Below are positions 42,804 through 54,851 of a DNA stretch of 64,000 nt, in pieces. Source of the stretch: an uncultured Kushneria sp. (GTDB lineage: Bacteria > Pseudomonadota > Gammaproteobacteria > Pseudomonadales > Halomonadaceae); NCBI RefSeq assembly GCF_947497025.1, contig NZ_CANMFC010000007.1, forward strand, positions 1 to 64,000. Direction: 5' to 3'. The position numbers and the translations under genes are program-made. The notes beneath the pieces were generated by a model that was given only the letters and a program-made list of their open reading frames with translations, was not told the DNA's origin and ran no database searches. Numbering within the stretch: the stretch's first letter is position 1; the number at the start of each line of letters is the position of its first letter.

Positions 42804-43379
42804 ATGTCTTCATATTTTGACTCTTCTCTCGCCCAGCAGGCGCTAAAGGACGCCGCCGTCTCTCTGATTGATGGTGGCGTTGTGGCGTACCCGACGGAAG
42901 CCGTCTGGGGGTTGGGCTGCGATCCCGACAACACGGATGCGCTCGAGCGTCTTCTGGCCCTCAAGATGCGCGACCCGGCCAAGGGGTTGATTCTGATCGC
43001 CGCCAGCATCGAGCAATTCGAGCCCTGGCTTGCCGGGCTTGATGCCACGCATCGTGCCCGGCTTCAGGCCAGCTGGCCCGGACCCGTGAGCTGGCTGGTG
43101 CCGGACAACGGCCGCGCGCATCCGCTGGTGCGCGGCGAGCATGCAAGCGTAGCCCTGCGGGTCAGTGATCATCCGCTGGTACAGGCGCTGTGTGAGGCCT
43201 TCGGCGGCCCGCTGGTGTCGAGTTCGGCCAATCGGGCCAGCGAAGCGCCCTGTCTGGCCGCCGAAGAGATCAGACAGGTCTTCGAGGACCGGGTGCTCAT
43301 CGTCAACGGGCCGCTGGGCGGGCGAACGCGTCCCAGCGAGATTCGTGATCTGCTCACCAACGACGTGCTGCGCGACTAG
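42804..43379 (+). CDS. tsaC: L-threonylcarbamoyladenylate synthase
   Basis: A 191-residue YrdC-family enzyme that makes threonylcarbamoyl-AMP for tRNA t6A37. Motifs: GVVAYPTEAVWGLGCDP (27-43), the KxRxxxKG pattern in LALKMRDPAKGLIL (near 58), and SSSANRASEAP near 140. The ATG at 42804 is chosen. Length and the absence of a C-terminal Sua5 domain fit TsaC. t6A is the substrate of TcdA, encoded at 28628 in this window. Conserved neighbours: dprA upstream, hemF downstream. Confidence 0.95.
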   Translation: MSSYFDSSLAQQALKDAAVSLIDGGVVAYPTEAVWGLGCDPDNTDALERLLALKMRDPAKGLILIAASIEQFEPWLAGLDATHRARLQASWPGPVSWLVPDNGRAHPLVRGEHASVALRVSDHPLVQALCEAFGGPLVSSSANRASEAPCLAAEEIRQVFEDRVLIVNGPLGGRTRPSEIRDLLTNDVLRD

Positions 43380-43426
43380 CGCTGCCCCGCAATACAATGC
43401 CCGTCATGGCCGGGGAGTGGCCATGA

Positions 43427-45189
<1,763 letters not shown>

Positions 45190-45204
45190 TCGGCCCGGGC
45201 GTTA

Positions 45205-45999
45205 TCAGGAGCTGATACTGCCACAGTCGGGAGTGTGGCCTGCGGCGTGTGCCTGCTCGGAAAGTTTGACCGCACTTTGCATGCGGCCCTTGAGGGCCTC
45301 ACTGCGCGCGCCGCTGTTGGGGTGGGTGGAGGCCCATTCCGGAGGCTGGCCACCGCCGGCAGCACTGGCCATGTTCTGCCACAGGGCAATACTGGCCTTC
45401 GGGTCAAAGCCGGCGCGTGCCATCAGATCCAGCCCCAAAAGGTCCGCTTCGCTTTCCTGACGACGCGAGTAGGGCAGCAGAACACCATACTGGGCGCCGG
45501 CGCCCAGCAGCTGGGCCAGCGCGTTATTGCCCGTGACAGACTGCACCACACCGAGCCCGGTGCTGGTCAGTGACTGGGTTGATGTGCGCTCGTTGGCATG
45601 GTGAGAAAGCACGTGGGCCATTTCATGGCCGACGACGGTGGCAATCTGGTCCTGATTTTTCGCCACGCTCATCAGCCCTGTATTGATCACGACGTAGCCG
45701 CCCGGCAGGGCAAAGGCGTTGGGCTCGTCATCCTGATAAACCCCAACGGTCCATTTCGATGGGCCCTGCCCCTCGGGCAACGTGTCGATAATGGCATTGG
45801 CAATACAGCTGACATAGCGGCCATCACGGCCGGTGGCCTGTTTGTGGTTCTGGCGGTATTCATCAAAGGCCTGTTGACCCTGCTGGTCGATCTCGCTGCT
45901 GTCAAACAGCGACAGCTGGGAACGCCCCAGTGGCGAGGTGGTGCAGGCGCTCAGGCCAAGGCTTAGAGTCAGTGCACTCAGCACGGTCTTGCGCATCAT
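45205..45999 (-). CDS. M48-family metalloprotease lipoprotein (LoiP/YcaL-like)
   Basis: A 264-residue periplasm-facing protease. The ATG at 45999 (or 45996) follows AGGAG. The signal peptide ends with lipobox LSAC (near 20). The zinc motif is VVGHEMAHVLSHHANER (HExxH near 128-132), with the third ligand in SRRQESEADLLGLDLMARAG (Glu in ESEAD). E. coli LoiP, YcaL and BepA (YfgC) are relatives; the lack of a TPR tail and the short length point to LoiP/YcaL, which take part in outer-membrane quality control. Confidence 0.9.
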   Translation of the reverse strand: MMRKTVLSALTLSLGLSACTTSPLGRSQLSLFDSSEIDQQGQQAFDEYRQNHKQATGRDGRYVSCIANAIIDTLPEGQGPSKWTVGVYQDDEPNAFALPGGYVVINTGLMSVAKNQDQIATVVGHEMAHVLSHHANERTSTQSLTSTGLGVVQSVTGNNALAQLLGAGAQYGVLLPYSRRQESEADLLGLDLMARAGFDPKASIALWQNMASAAGGGQPPEWASTHPNSGARSEALKGRMQSAVKLSEQAHAAGHTPDCGSISS

Positions 46000-46114
46000 G
46001 AACGGCAAAACTCCTGTAGGGATTCGATGGGCCCGGCTGGACGCGTGCCAAAGGGGCACGCCAGGATAGCGGGGTCATGGTCACATGACAGCATAACCTG
46101 ATGCGGAGCAATAC

Positions 46115-46975
46115 ATGAATGAGCAGTTGAGCACACGTCTTTTGAATCTGCTGGACCGGATGGAGCCCTTATTGCCCCCCGAGCAGGCGCCCATTGACTG
46201 GTCACGTGATGTTGCCGCGCTCTGGCAGCGCCATGCGCTGGGTGGACGACTGACCCCGGTTCAGCCGCGTGACAGCGTTAGCGTGGCGGAGTTGATTGGT
46301 ATCGAATCCCAGAAAAAAGCGCTGGTGGACAATACGCGTACCTTTCTACGCGGGCGCCCGGCCAATCATGCGCTGCTCTGGGGCGCCCGGGGCACCGGCA
46401 AGTCATCACTGATCCGCGCACTGATCAACGATCTGGCAGGCGAAGGGCTGCGCCTGATTCAGGTCGATCGTCATGATCTGGTGGGTCTGCCGACGCTGGT
46501 GCAAACGCTCGGAGGCAGCGATTATCGCTTTGTCGTCTATTGTGACGATCTCTCCTTTGAAGGCAGCGATGATGCCTACAAGGCGCTCAAGAGCGTGCTG
46601 GATGGCACCCTGACCGGCCCGCCGGACAATGTGCTGCTTTATGCTACTTCCAATCGGCGCCATCTGCTGCCGGAGAGCATGGCCGACAATAACGATACGC
46701 AGGTCGTGGATGGGGAAATCCACCATGGTGACGCCGTCGAGGAGAAAATTTCGCTGTCGGACCGTTTCGGGCTGTGGCTATCGTTTTATCCCTTCGATCA
46801 GGACACCTATCTGCGAACCTGCGCCCACTGGGTGGCTCACCTGGGCGGGCAGTTTGATGACGCCGCCGAGGCCGAGGCGCGTCGCTTTGCGCTGGCGCGT
46901 GGCGTGCGCAGCGGGCGCGCGGCCTGGCAGTTCGCCATTGCCTGGACGGGACGTGCTGACGCCCAAAAGGCATAG
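46115..46975 (+). CDS. DUF815 AAA-type ATPase
   Basis: A 286-residue protein with a Walker A loop (LLWGARGTGKSSLIRAL, near 87-103) and a Walker B-like VVYCDDLSFE (near 146-155). Sensor-like features are in ATSNRRHL, then DRFGLWLSFYPFDQD with the arginine. The N-terminus (LNLLDRMEPLLP) matches the DUF815/YPO0396-like AAA family found in many proteobacteria. The function is unknown. It is divergent from the M48 gene and monocistronic. Confidence 0.82.
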   Translation: MNEQLSTRLLNLLDRMEPLLPPEQAPIDWSRDVAALWQRHALGGRLTPVQPRDSVSVAELIGIESQKKALVDNTRTFLRGRPANHALLWGARGTGKSSLIRALINDLAGEGLRLIQVDRHDLVGLPTLVQTLGGSDYRFVVYCDDLSFEGSDDAYKALKSVLDGTLTGPPDNVLLYATSNRRHLLPESMADNNDTQVVDGEIHHGDAVEEKISLSDRFGLWLSFYPFDQDTYLRTCAHWVAHLGGQFDDAAEAEARRFALARGVRSGRAAWQFAIAWTGRADAQKA

Positions 46976-46976
46976 T

Positions 46977-47678
46977 TCAGGGGCTTTCCGCGGGCAGGGG
47001 CGTTTCAGGTTCAGCGGTATCATCGCTGCTGACACCCGTCTTTGGTGGGTAGACGGGGGTAGGCAGCGCCGCGGCACTTTCCTGAGCCCCCCCATCCCCG
47101 ATATCAAGGGTAATGGTCGGTGCCGGTATCAGCCGGGCCATCTGGCTGTCCAGACGTGGGGTCAGTGACAGGGTGCTCCCCGCCGGGAGCTGCTGCCGAT
47201 CCGCCAGCCGCTGTGCCAGTGCCAGCAGCTTCTGATCGTAGGCCGCGCCTTCCCGCTCGGGCGTCTCGGGGAAAAGGTCCACCGGCAGGCGCAGAGTGGC
47301 CGGCTCGCCGCCGCGCAGACTGACGGGCTCATCCACGTCGCCACTGACCGGCTCGGCACCCGGCACCACAAGCTGCCAGGCATAGCCGGTCAGATTGATA
47401 TCGGGTGCGGCGTCCGGCGGCGTCAGGGAAAGCGGCAGCTCCAGACTGACCGGCATGCCGGCCATATCCAGCCCGGCCCGGGCCAGAGCGGTGGGTTCGA
47501 GCGTCATGGCATCGACGGGTACCGCCCATCGGCCGATACGAACGTTTTCCACCCCCATCGACTGGAGCGCCAGTCGCCCCAGCATGAAGCTTGCCTGCGG
47601 CAGTGCCAGGCAGCCGGCCAGTGATAGCGTTGCGGTCATCAGCAAGGCCGGGCGATATCGAAACTTCCCCAGTGTCAT
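46977..47678 (-). CDS. Hypothetical lipoprotein
   Basis: A 233-residue protein I do not recognise. The ATG at 47678 follows GGGGAG at a good distance. The signal peptide ends with lipobox SLAGC (near 20), so it is probably a lipid-anchored envelope protein. The mature part is predicted beta-rich up to about residue 190 and has patterns such as LELPLSLTPPDAAPDI and LRLPVDLFPE that recall LEA-14/WHy-like or AsmA-like folds. The last 35 residues are Pro/Glu-rich and disordered. It abuts the DUF815 ATPase gene tail-to-tail (1 base between). Confidence 0.6.
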   Translation of the reverse strand: MTLGKFRYRPALLMTATLSLAGCLALPQASFMLGRLALQSMGVENVRIGRWAVPVDAMTLEPTALARAGLDMAGMPVSLELPLSLTPPDAAPDINLTGYAWQLVVPGAEPVSGDVDEPVSLRGGEPATLRLPVDLFPETPEREGAAYDQKLLALAQRLADRQQLPAGSTLSLTPRLDSQMARLIPAPTITLDIGDGGAQESAAALPTPVYPPKTGVSSDDTAEPETPLPAESP

Positions 47679-47785
47679 CAAGAACTCCCCTCAGAGAGGC
47701 GTTGGATCAACGCTTTCTGATGCAAGTCTGACCTGGATCGATCGGAATGTCATACCAGGTCGTCAGGGCGGGAGTCTGACAGCCT

Positions 47786-49189
47786 TTAGCGTCGGTTCTT
47801 GCGAGCTTCCTTTGTACGGGCGAGCTGGCGCGCCTTGGCCTTTTCACGGTCGCTGTCGCCGCTGTTCTTGTCGTAGGGATTGTCGCCGGAACGGAATTCA
47901 AAGCGGATCGGCGTGCCCTTGACCTTGAGCACCTTGCGAAAAGTGTTGATCAAAAAGCGCTTGTAGGCGTCGGGCAGGGCATTGGTCTGATTGCCGTGCA
48001 CCACGATCAGCGGCGGATTGGCACCGCCCTGATGCGCCATGCGCAGCTTGATGCGCCGACCGTTGACCAGCGGCGGCTGGTGCTCGCTGACGGCGTCCTG
48101 CAACAGCGTGGTCAGACGATTGGTCGACCAGCGCGCCGTGGCCGAGGCGAAGGCGCGCTCGATGGACGGGTAGAGATCGCCCACGGCCGTACCGTGAAGC
48201 GCCGAAATGAAATGCAGGTCGGCATAATCGGCAAATCCCAGACGCCGTTTGATGTCGGAGCGCATTTTCTCGCGCGCTTCCTGCTCAAGACCATCCCACT
48301 TGTTGACGGCCAGCACCAGCGCACGCCCGGTGGTCAGCACGTAATCCAGCAGGTGCAGATCCTGCTCGACCAGACCGGTACGGGCATCGAGCACCACGAT
48401 GGCGACGTTGCACTCCTTGATGGCGTCCAGTGTCTTGATGATCGAGAACTTTTCGGCCGCCAGACTGATGTTCTTGCGGCGACGTACCCCGGCCGTGTCG
48501 ATCAGCACGTAGGGCTGGCCGCGGCGCTCAAACGGAATTTCAATGGCATCGCGCGTGGTGCCGGCCTCATCAAAGACCACCACACGCTCTTCGCCCAGCA
48601 GCCGGTTGACCAGGGTGGATTTGCCCACGTTGGGCCGCCCGACCACACCGATGCGAATACCGTTGGCGATCAGGTCCGGGTGGGTCTCTTCACTGACCTC
48701 GGGGAAGGGCTCAAGCACATGCTCGATCAGGGTGGTGACATTGCGCCCGTGGGCGGCGGCAATGGCGTGGGGGTCGCCCAGCCCCAGTGCCCAGAAATCG
48801 GCGGTGGCAATCTCTTCCTGCAGGCCGTCACTCTTGTTGACCACAAGCCAGGTCTTTTTCTGGTTGACGCGCAGATGGTTGGCGATGGCCTCATCGGCCG
48901 GCATGACGCCGGCGCGGGCATCCACCATGAAAAAGACGATATCGGCTTCGTCGATGGCCAGCAGCGACTGCTCGGCCATGGCCGCATCGATGCCCATCTC
49001 GTCGCCGCTGATACCACCGGTATCGATGACGGTATAGGGCTTGTCGCCCAGCTGACCGTTGCCGTAGTGGCGGTCACGGGTCAGCCCGGGAAAGTCTGCA
49101 ACGATGGCATCACGCGTGCGCGTCAGCCGATTGAATAGCGTGGATTTGCCGACATTGGGTCGGCCGACAAGTGCGATAACGGGATTCAT
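47786..49189 (-). CDS. der: Ribosome biogenesis GTPase Der
   Basis: A 467-residue GTPase with two consecutive G domains for 50S subunit maturation. G1 motifs [14 protein letters not shown] (7-20) and [15 protein letters not shown] (near 186-200) are paired with DTGG/DTAG G3 motifs and NKSD/NKWD G4 motifs. The KH-like C-terminal domain is followed by a basic tail ([19 protein letters not shown]). In the pilW-rodZ-ispG-hisS-yfgM-bamB-der series it is the last gene. Confidence 0.97.
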   Translation of the reverse strand: MNPVIALVGRPNVGKSTLFNRLTRTRDAIVADFPGLTRDRHYGNGQLGDKPYTVIDTGGISGDEMGIDAAMAEQSLLAIDEADIVFFMVDARAGVMPADEAIANHLRVNQKKTWLVVNKSDGLQEEIATADFWALGLGDPHAIAAAHGRNVTTLIEHVLEPFPEVSEETHPDLIANGIRIGVVGRPNVGKSTLVNRLLGEERVVVFDEAGTTRDAIEIPFERRGQPYVLIDTAGVRRRKNISLAAEKFSIIKTLDAIKECNVAIVVLDARTGLVEQDLHLLDYVLTTGRALVLAVNKWDGLEQEAREKMRSDIKRRLGFADYADLHFISALHGTAVGDLYPSIERAFASATARWSTNRLTTLLQDAVSEHQPPLVNGRRIKLRMAHQGGANPPLIVVHGNQTNALPDAYKRFLINTFRKVLKVKGTPIRFEFRSGDNPYDKNSGDSDREKAKARQLARTKEARKNRR

Positions 49190-49335
49190 GAGGGTCCTGC
49201 AAGATAGAGGGAGCGGGCTGCCGGCTTAATGGGGGACAGCGCTGATACCGTCCGTCCTGATCGTGGCATTCTAACCCGAAAGGCGTCGGTATTCGAAATG
49301 TGTGGTACGCCTGGTCAGGCGTGGATGATAAACGA

Positions 49336-49368
49336 ACGGGTCTTCCGGTCGAATACCGGAAGACCCGT
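49336..49368. repeat. 14-bp inverted repeat after bamB
   Basis: acgggtcttccggt / accggaagacccgt with a 5-base loop, 25 bases past the bamB stop. No T-run follows on either strand, so it could be a factor-assisted terminator or RNA stabiliser between bamB and der. Confidence 0.5.
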
Positions 49369-49392
49369 CATGACATCACGGTCGAGAACGGC

Positions 49393-50613
49393 TTACTGGG
49401 GGCTGTCCATGTCCCTGAGGGCGTAGGCGATCAGCTCACCGTCATTGGTCAGGGCGAAGACATGGTTGCCATCGGTCAGTGGTGTGATGCTGATACCGTC
49501 ACCGCCCGGGTGTGCGCGGCCTTCCTGCTCACCGCTCTGGGCATCAATAACGTGCAGATAGCCCTGATAGTCGCCGACCACCAGCTTGTTGTCGACAAAC
49601 ACCGGGGCACTCAGCGAGCGGCCTTCGAGCGCGTCCTGGTTCCAGATGACGCGACCGTTGTTGGCATCGAGCGCCATGATGTGGCTGTCGGCCGTAACCG
49701 TGAAGAGATAGTCACCAACCAGTACCGGAGTGTGGTAGCTAGACTGTTCCCGATCCCATAGCGGCTGGCCGTTGCGGGCATCGAGTGCCATGACGCGACC
49801 GTTGTAGCTGGTCACGAACAGACGGCCGTCCTGGGTCAGCACCGGCTGGCCGTCAAGATCCACCAGCTGTTCGACTTCGGTACGCCCCTGAGGGACAGCA
49901 ACACGCAGATCCCACAGCTGTTGACCGCTGCGGTTGTCAAAGGCGGCCAGACGGCCGTTGGCAAAGCCGGCAAAGGAGACCGGATCGATGGTGCGCGGTG
50001 CCCCGGTGCCCCGCAGGGTCAGCGCCGGCTGGGAGGAGGCATACAGCCACTGCTCGTCACCGGTAAAGCGATCCAGTGCCGTGAGCGTACCATCCACACT
50101 CTGCACCACGACCTGACCGCTGTTGAGCTGCGGCGGTGCGATCACTTCGCTGGACACGCGTGAGCGCCAGACGATGTCGCCGTTGTCTTCACTGAAAACA
50201 ATGACTTCACCGTTGCGCGTGCCGACAAAGAGCTGTCCGCTGTCCGCCGTCAGACCACTGGAAATGGGCGTATCCAGACGCTTTTCCCATTTGATCTGAC
50301 CGTTATTGCGGTTGATGGCCTTGATGTTGCCTTCGGCATCGCTGGCGTAGATCGTATCGCCCGAGATGGCCGGAGTGATCGGGTAGCGCGCGCGTGTCAG
50401 TGATCCGATGCCCTGAGACCACATGCCTTCGACCTTGACGGTCTGATCAATGGTGGTCAGTTCGCGTGGCTGGGTGCCGGTCTGGACGTTGCCGGAGCAG
50501 CCCGCAAGAACCACCAGTGAGGTCGCGCACAGCAGGGCGCCCAGCGGTTTGGCCATCAGCGCGACGCGCTTGAGACCCGAATGTGAAAAAGAGCCGTTTT
50601 CAAGCGTGCTCAT
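49393..50613 (-). CDS. bamB: Outer-membrane assembly lipoprotein BamB
   Basis: A 406-residue eight-bladed beta-propeller that supports the BAM complex in inserting outer-membrane proteins. The start at 50613 overlaps the yfgM stop by ATGA. The long N-terminal region has a signal peptide with lipobox VLAGC near 38. PQQ-like repeat motifs recur (for example GQIKWEKRLDTPIS, LFVGTRNGEVIVF, VIWNQDALEG), as expected. In the same operon as yfgM and hisS. Confidence 0.95.
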   Translation of the reverse strand: MSTLENGSFSHSGLKRVALMAKPLGALLCATSLVVLAGCSGNVQTGTQPRELTTIDQTVKVEGMWSQGIGSLTRARYPITPAISGDTIYASDAEGNIKAINRNNGQIKWEKRLDTPISSGLTADSGQLFVGTRNGEVIVFSEDNGDIVWRSRVSSEVIAPPQLNSGQVVVQSVDGTLTALDRFTGDEQWLYASSQPALTLRGTGAPRTIDPVSFAGFANGRLAAFDNRSGQQLWDLRVAVPQGRTEVEQLVDLDGQPVLTQDGRLFVTSYNGRVMALDARNGQPLWDREQSSYHTPVLVGDYLFTVTADSHIMALDANNGRVIWNQDALEGRSLSAPVFVDNKLVVGDYQGYLHVIDAQSGEQEGRAHPGGDGISITPLTDGNHVFALTNDGELIAYALRDMDSPQ

Positions 50614-51278
50614 GAAGCCTCCTGAGGCGCCAGATCATCGAGTTTGAGTTGTATCCCGGAGAGCTCCTGATTGTGCTCACGAGCCAGGTTGACGGCGTTT
50701 TGCCAGGCACTGCGCGCCTCGTCGGTGTTGCCCAGTGCCAGCTGGATGTCACCACGAATATCCGCGCCGCGCGCGCTCATGGCCTCGGGCAGCTGCAGGC
50801 TCTCAAGCGTGCCAAGTGCTTCTTCGGCGTTGTTCTGACCCAGCTGCACACGGACCAGTTCCAGGCCGGCCAGCGCGCGGATCTCGTCGCGATCACTGCT
50901 TTTGCGTACTTCGCCCAGTGCCTGCTCGGCAGCCGGCAGATCGTTGCCATCCACGGCCAGACGCGCCTGAATCATGCCGGCCAGGTCGGCATACAGGGTG
51001 TCGCCGTGCTGGTCACGAATGGCATCGATGATGCTCTGGGCTGCCTGGCGGCCGCTGTCATCAAGGCTGTCCTGTGAGGTCAGCTGGATCAACTGCTGGT
51101 ACTGAAGCGAGGCCGCCTCGGACTGCGACTGCTGATGATCCTGCCACCAGTGCCAGGCAAAAAGACCGGCTGCGGCAATGATAATGCCGCCCAGAATCGG
51201 CTTGGCGTAGTTGTGCCAGAGTCGTTTGGCAGCTGCCAGCTGATCGTCTTCCTCGTGAATATTCAACTGATCCGCCAC
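50610..51278 (-). CDS. yfgM: YfgM-like ancillary SecYEG subunit
   Basis: A 222-residue inner-membrane protein with an N-terminal cytosolic tail, one TM helix (about 28-48, LGGIIIAAAGLFAWHWW) and a periplasmic TPR domain. E. coli YfgM joins the SecYEG/PpiD module. The GTG at 51278 is chosen: AGGAG lies 8 bases before it, whereas an upstream GTG at 51287 overlaps that same ribosome site. The N-terminus MADQLNIHEEDDQL is the family type. Its stop overlaps bamB. Confidence 0.92.
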   Translation of the reverse strand: MADQLNIHEEDDQLAAAKRLWHNYAKPILGGIIIAAAGLFAWHWWQDHQQSQSEAASLQYQQLIQLTSQDSLDDSGRQAAQSIIDAIRDQHGDTLYADLAGMIQARLAVDGNDLPAAEQALGEVRKSSDRDEIRALAGLELVRVQLGQNNAEEALGTLESLQLPEAMSARGADIRGDIQLALGNTDEARSAWQNAVNLAREHNQELSGIQLKLDDLAPQEAS

Positions 51279-51338
51279 GTGCGGCACTCCTGTAGGTTCG
51301 GTCTCATGACATTCTCTGCCCGGGTCGTCGGAAAAGCG

Positions 51339-52655
51339 CTAAACGCGGTTTGAGTGGCCGCTGTCCGCCGGACGTTCTTCAATCCAGCGTGCAAGGCGAT
51401 CGACCAGCGAGGCAATGTCCATCTGCTGCTGGGGCTCTTCGCCGCGCAGGTCCTTGAGCGTTACCGTGCCAGCAGCGAGCTCATCCTCGCCCAGCATGAT
51501 CGCAAAACGGGCACGGCTTTTGTCGGCCTTCTTGAGCTGGCTCTTGAAGCTGCCACTACCGCAGTGCACCTGTGCGCGAAGCATGGGCAAGCGGGTGCGA
51601 AGCGTCTCACCCAGCACCAGCAGCTGCGTATCGATGCCTTCTCCCTGACCCATCAGGTAGACATCCAGAATGTCTTCGGCCGCCTTTGGTACAAGCTCCA
51701 GCGTTTCCAGAAGCAGGATCAGACGCTCAACGCCCATGGCAAAACCGACTGCCGGGGTGGTCTTGCCGCCCAGCTGTTCGACCAGACCGTCGTAGCGTCC
51801 GCCGGCACAGACCGTGCCCTGGCTGCCCAGCGCCGTGGTGGTCCATTCAAAGACCGTGCGGCTGTAGTAATCCAGCCCGCGCACCAGACGTGTATTGATC
51901 ACATACTCGATACCCAGCGCATCAAGGCGCTGCTTGAGGCCCTCGAAGTGTGCAACGGAGGCCTCATCAAGATGATCGATGAGCCTTGGTGCCGCCTCGA
52001 TGAGCGCCTGCATGTTCGGGTTCTTGCTATCAAGGATACGCAGCGGATTGCTGTCAAGACGCCGCTGGGCATCCTCATCAAGCTGATCGAGGTGCGCATT
52101 GAAGTAGTCGACCAGCCTGGCGCGATAGGCATGACGCGCTTCGAGCGAGCCCAGCGAGTTGATCTCGAGCTGCACGTGATCGATCAGGCCCAGCGCCTGC
52201 CAGAGGCGGGCGGACAGGGCGATCACTTCGACATCGATGTCCGGCCCTTCAAGGCCAAAGACTTCCACACCCACCTGATGGAACTGGCGATAACGGCCCT
52301 TCTGGGGGCGTTCGTGGCGAAACATGGGGCCGGCATACCAGAGCCTGTGGGTCTGATTATGCAGCAGTCCGTTTTCGATGGCGGCACGCACGACGGATGC
52401 CGTGCCTTCCGGGCGCAAAGAGAGGCTGTCACCGTTGCGATCGTCAAAGGTATACATCTCCTTTTCGACGATATCGGTTACCTCGCCAATGGAGCGCTTG
52501 AACAGTGCTGTCTGCTCAAGCACCGGCGTGCGCATTTCCAGATAGCCGTACTGTGCCATGAGCTGGCGCACGTGCTGCTCGAAATACTGCCAGAGCGGCG
52601 AGCGCTCGGGCAGCAGGTCATTCATGCCTCGGATGGCCTGTAATTTACTCGACAT
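51339..52655 (-). CDS. hisS: Histidyl-tRNA synthetase
   Basis: A 438-residue class II synthetase. The start at 52655 ([16 protein letters not shown]) matches the family. Motif 1 lies near 40-60, motif 2 contains the [20 protein letters not shown] arginine loop (near 112-131), and the His-specific [14 protein letters not shown] sits near 257-270. The C-terminal anticodon domain (about 330-420) is complete. It lies between yfgM and ispG. Confidence 0.97.
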   Translation of the reverse strand: MSSKLQAIRGMNDLLPERSPLWQYFEQHVRQLMAQYGYLEMRTPVLEQTALFKRSIGEVTDIVEKEMYTFDDRNGDSLSLRPEGTASVVRAAIENGLLHNQTHRLWYAGPMFRHERPQKGRYRQFHQVGVEVFGLEGPDIDVEVIALSARLWQALGLIDHVQLEINSLGSLEARHAYRARLVDYFNAHLDQLDEDAQRRLDSNPLRILDSKNPNMQALIEAAPRLIDHLDEASVAHFEGLKQRLDALGIEYVINTRLVRGLDYYSRTVFEWTTTALGSQGTVCAGGRYDGLVEQLGGKTTPAVGFAMGVERLILLLETLELVPKAAEDILDVYLMGQGEGIDTQLLVLGETLRTRLPMLRAQVHCGSGSFKSQLKKADKSRARFAIMLGEDELAAGTVTLKDLRGEEPQQQMDIASLVDRLARWIEERPADSGHSNRV

Positions 52656-52694
52656 TGATTGTTTATCGCTGCATTTCAAAAAAGGGCCCGAGCC

Positions 52695-53807
52695 TCAGGC
52701 ACGGGTGATGACATCTTTCTCTTCGGCTTCCTTGCGCGCCACGCGTTCCCGAATCAGTTTTTCGAGATCGTCCACGAGGTGGTCGTTGCGCAGTTTTTGT
52801 GCAGGCTTGCCGTCGATATAAATCAGGTTGGCCGGGCTGCCACCGGTCAGACCGATATCGGTTTCCTTTGCCTCGCCGGGACCGTTGACCACACAGCCGA
52901 TCACCGACACGTTCAGCGGGGTCATGACGTCTTCAAGACGCTCCTCAAGCTGGTTCATGGTGCCGATGACGTCAAAGTTCTGGCGTGAGCAGCTCGGGCA
53001 GGCGATGAAGTTGATGCCCCGCGATCGCAGTTTCAGGCTCTTGAGGATATCGTAGCCGACCTTGATCTCTTCGACCGGGTCGGCCGCCAGCGAGATACGC
53101 AGGGTATCGCCGATGCCATCCATCAAAAGCGCCCCCAGACCGATCGATGACTTGACCGTGCCGCCGCGAAGTCCACCGGCCTCGGTGATGCCCAGGTGCA
53201 GAGGCTGATCGATCTGGCCGGCAATCTGACGATAGGCGTCGACCGCCATGAAGATATCGCTGGCCTTGAGCGAAATCTTGTACTCCTGAAAATCCAGGCG
53301 ATCGAGATAATCGATATGGCGCATGGCCGATTCGACCAGCGCGGCCGGCGTCGGCTCGCCATATTTTTTCTGCAGGTCCTTTTCAAGCGAGCCTGCATTG
53401 ACGCCGATGCGGATCGGGATGCCGTTGTCGCGGGCCGCCTGAACCACGGCACGAACACGGTCTTCCCGACCAATGTTGCCCGGGTTGATGCGCAGGCAGT
53501 CTGCGCCCAGTTCGGCGACACGCAGGGCGATGCGATAGTCGAAATGGATGTCGGTCACCAGCGGTACCGAGGTGCGCTGCTTGATCCTGCCAAAGGCCTC
53601 GGCACAGTCCATGTCCGGCACGGAGACGCGCACGATATCGCCACCGGCAGCGGCAATACGCTCGATCTGATCAACGGTGGCGTCGACGTCCAGCGTGTTG
53701 GTATTGGTCATGCTCTGTACGGAAATGGGCGCATCGCCACCCACGGGCACATTACCGACGTGGATCTGGCGCGACTTGCGCCGTACGATCGGGGACTGGC
53801 TAATCAT
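52695..53807 (-). CDS. ispG: 4-hydroxy-3-methylbut-2-enyl diphosphate synthase
   Basis: A 370-residue [4Fe-4S] enzyme of the MEP isoprenoid pathway. The ATG at 53807 follows GGGAG. The TIM-barrel part begins [16 protein letters not shown] and contains [16 protein letters not shown] and LRINPGNIG. Cluster cysteines lie in [14 protein letters not shown] (near 269) and [16 protein letters not shown] (near 303). It lies 6 bases after rodZ, so both are in one transcript. Confidence 0.96.
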   Translation of the reverse strand: MISQSPIVRRKSRQIHVGNVPVGGDAPISVQSMTNTNTLDVDATVDQIERIAAAGGDIVRVSVPDMDCAEAFGRIKQRTSVPLVTDIHFDYRIALRVAELGADCLRINPGNIGREDRVRAVVQAARDNGIPIRIGVNAGSLEKDLQKKYGEPTPAALVESAMRHIDYLDRLDFQEYKISLKASDIFMAVDAYRQIAGQIDQPLHLGITEAGGLRGGTVKSSIGLGALLMDGIGDTLRISLAADPVEEIKVGYDILKSLKLRSRGINFIACPSCSRQNFDVIGTMNQLEERLEDVMTPLNVSVIGCVVNGPGEAKETDIGLTGGSPANLIYIDGKPAQKLRNDHLVDDLEKLIRERVARKEAEEKDVITRA

Positions 53808-53813
53808 GATAAA

Positions 53814-54785
53814 TCACTCCCCCAGGGTAAAACGGGCAACGTTGCTGCTGCCGGCGTGTTGGGACATGTCTACGCGTTCGCCTCTGTAATCAATGGTGAC
53901 CTGATTGGCATTGCCTACCGTCAGGCGAAAGGGCGGCACGCCTTCGATCGTGGCGGTGGTGCCACTTTGCTGCAGGCCGCGCAGGACGGTGGTGCCATTG
54001 GCATCACGAACATCCACCCACGATTCGCCGCCAAAATTCATTTTCACGCTGCGACCGCTGGCGATCGGGTCGGACGCCGTGTCTTCGTCACTGGCGGTGT
54101 CCACCAGCCCGCCGGTCGCGCCGTTGCGGCCTTCGGGCGTCTCGACCTGAAGGCTGCCGGGTTCGGGCATGCCATCATGGCTGCCTTCGGCGACCCGGGT
54201 GGCTATCGCGGTGTTGACCGGTGCGCTGTTCGCCATGGTACCCGAGCCATCGCTCGATGTGTTATCCACAACGGGTTGGGCTTCAGGCGTTGGCGGCAGG
54301 TCGCGCTCGTCTGCATTTCCCTGCTGCGTGAGGTTCTGCTCGGGCATGGCGCTCTCATCCCCATAGCCGGGCGCGCTTTCACGCCCCTCCCACCATAACA
54401 GGGTCATGACGGCCAGAATGACCACGACGACCACCGTGACGACCCTGAAGGCGATGGCGCCCATGCGCGAGGGGGGCTTGATGCTGCTGATGGGCGCGAC
54501 GCGACGCTCATCCAGATCGTTTCGACCGTGGACACGATCATAGGCCGCCACAATCATTCGATCATCGATGCCCAGCAGGCGCGCATAGGCACGCAGGTAG
54601 CCTCGACGATAGGTCGGTATCGGGATCTGATCAAAGTTGTCACGTTCCATGTCGGCGACCAGAGACGGACGCAGATTCAGCTGCTCGGCGGCATCTTCCA
54701 GATGCAGGCGCTGACGTTCGCGTTCTTCGCGCAGCATTTCACCGGCGCCCGGCTCCCCGGCGGGAGAGGCATGCTGTTCGCTCAT
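53814..54785 (-). CDS. rodZ: Cytoskeletal protein RodZ
   Basis: A 323-residue bitopic membrane protein that links MreB to the elongasome and sets rod shape. The N-terminal HTH (about 12-80) includes LREERERQRLHLEDAAEQLN and the TYRRGYLRAYARLLGI tail typical of RodZ. The basic juxtamembrane region is followed by a TM helix (about 111-132, VVTVVVVVILAVMTLLWW). The periplasmic linker is acidic and low-complexity, and the C-terminal DUF4115 domain (about 240-320) ends the protein. Conserved neighbours pilW and ispG. Confidence 0.93.
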   Translation of the reverse strand: MSEQHASPAGEPGAGEMLREERERQRLHLEDAAEQLNLRPSLVADMERDNFDQIPIPTYRRGYLRAYARLLGIDDRMIVAAYDRVHGRNDLDERRVAPISSIKPPSRMGAIAFRVVTVVVVVILAVMTLLWWEGRESAPGYGDESAMPEQNLTQQGNADERDLPPTPEAQPVVDNTSSDGSGTMANSAPVNTAIATRVAEGSHDGMPEPGSLQVETPEGRNGATGGLVDTASDEDTASDPIASGRSVKMNFGGESWVDVRDANGTTVLRGLQQSGTTATIEGVPPFRLTVGNANQVTIDYRGERVDMSQHAGSSNVARFTLGE

Positions 54786-54851
54786 GCAGAAAATTCCTTG
54801 TTCGGTCGTGGCACGAAATGATCCTTCTCCGGCGTTTGACGCAGGCCAGCC

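Noticed and set aside
51354-52643. A 429-codon plus-strand frame opposite hisS
   Set aside because: Antisense shadow of a clear histidyl-tRNA synthetase.
54262-54270. A second perfect DnaA box (TTATCCACA)
   Set aside because: It lies inside the rodZ coding region in the variable linker, with no regulatory context.
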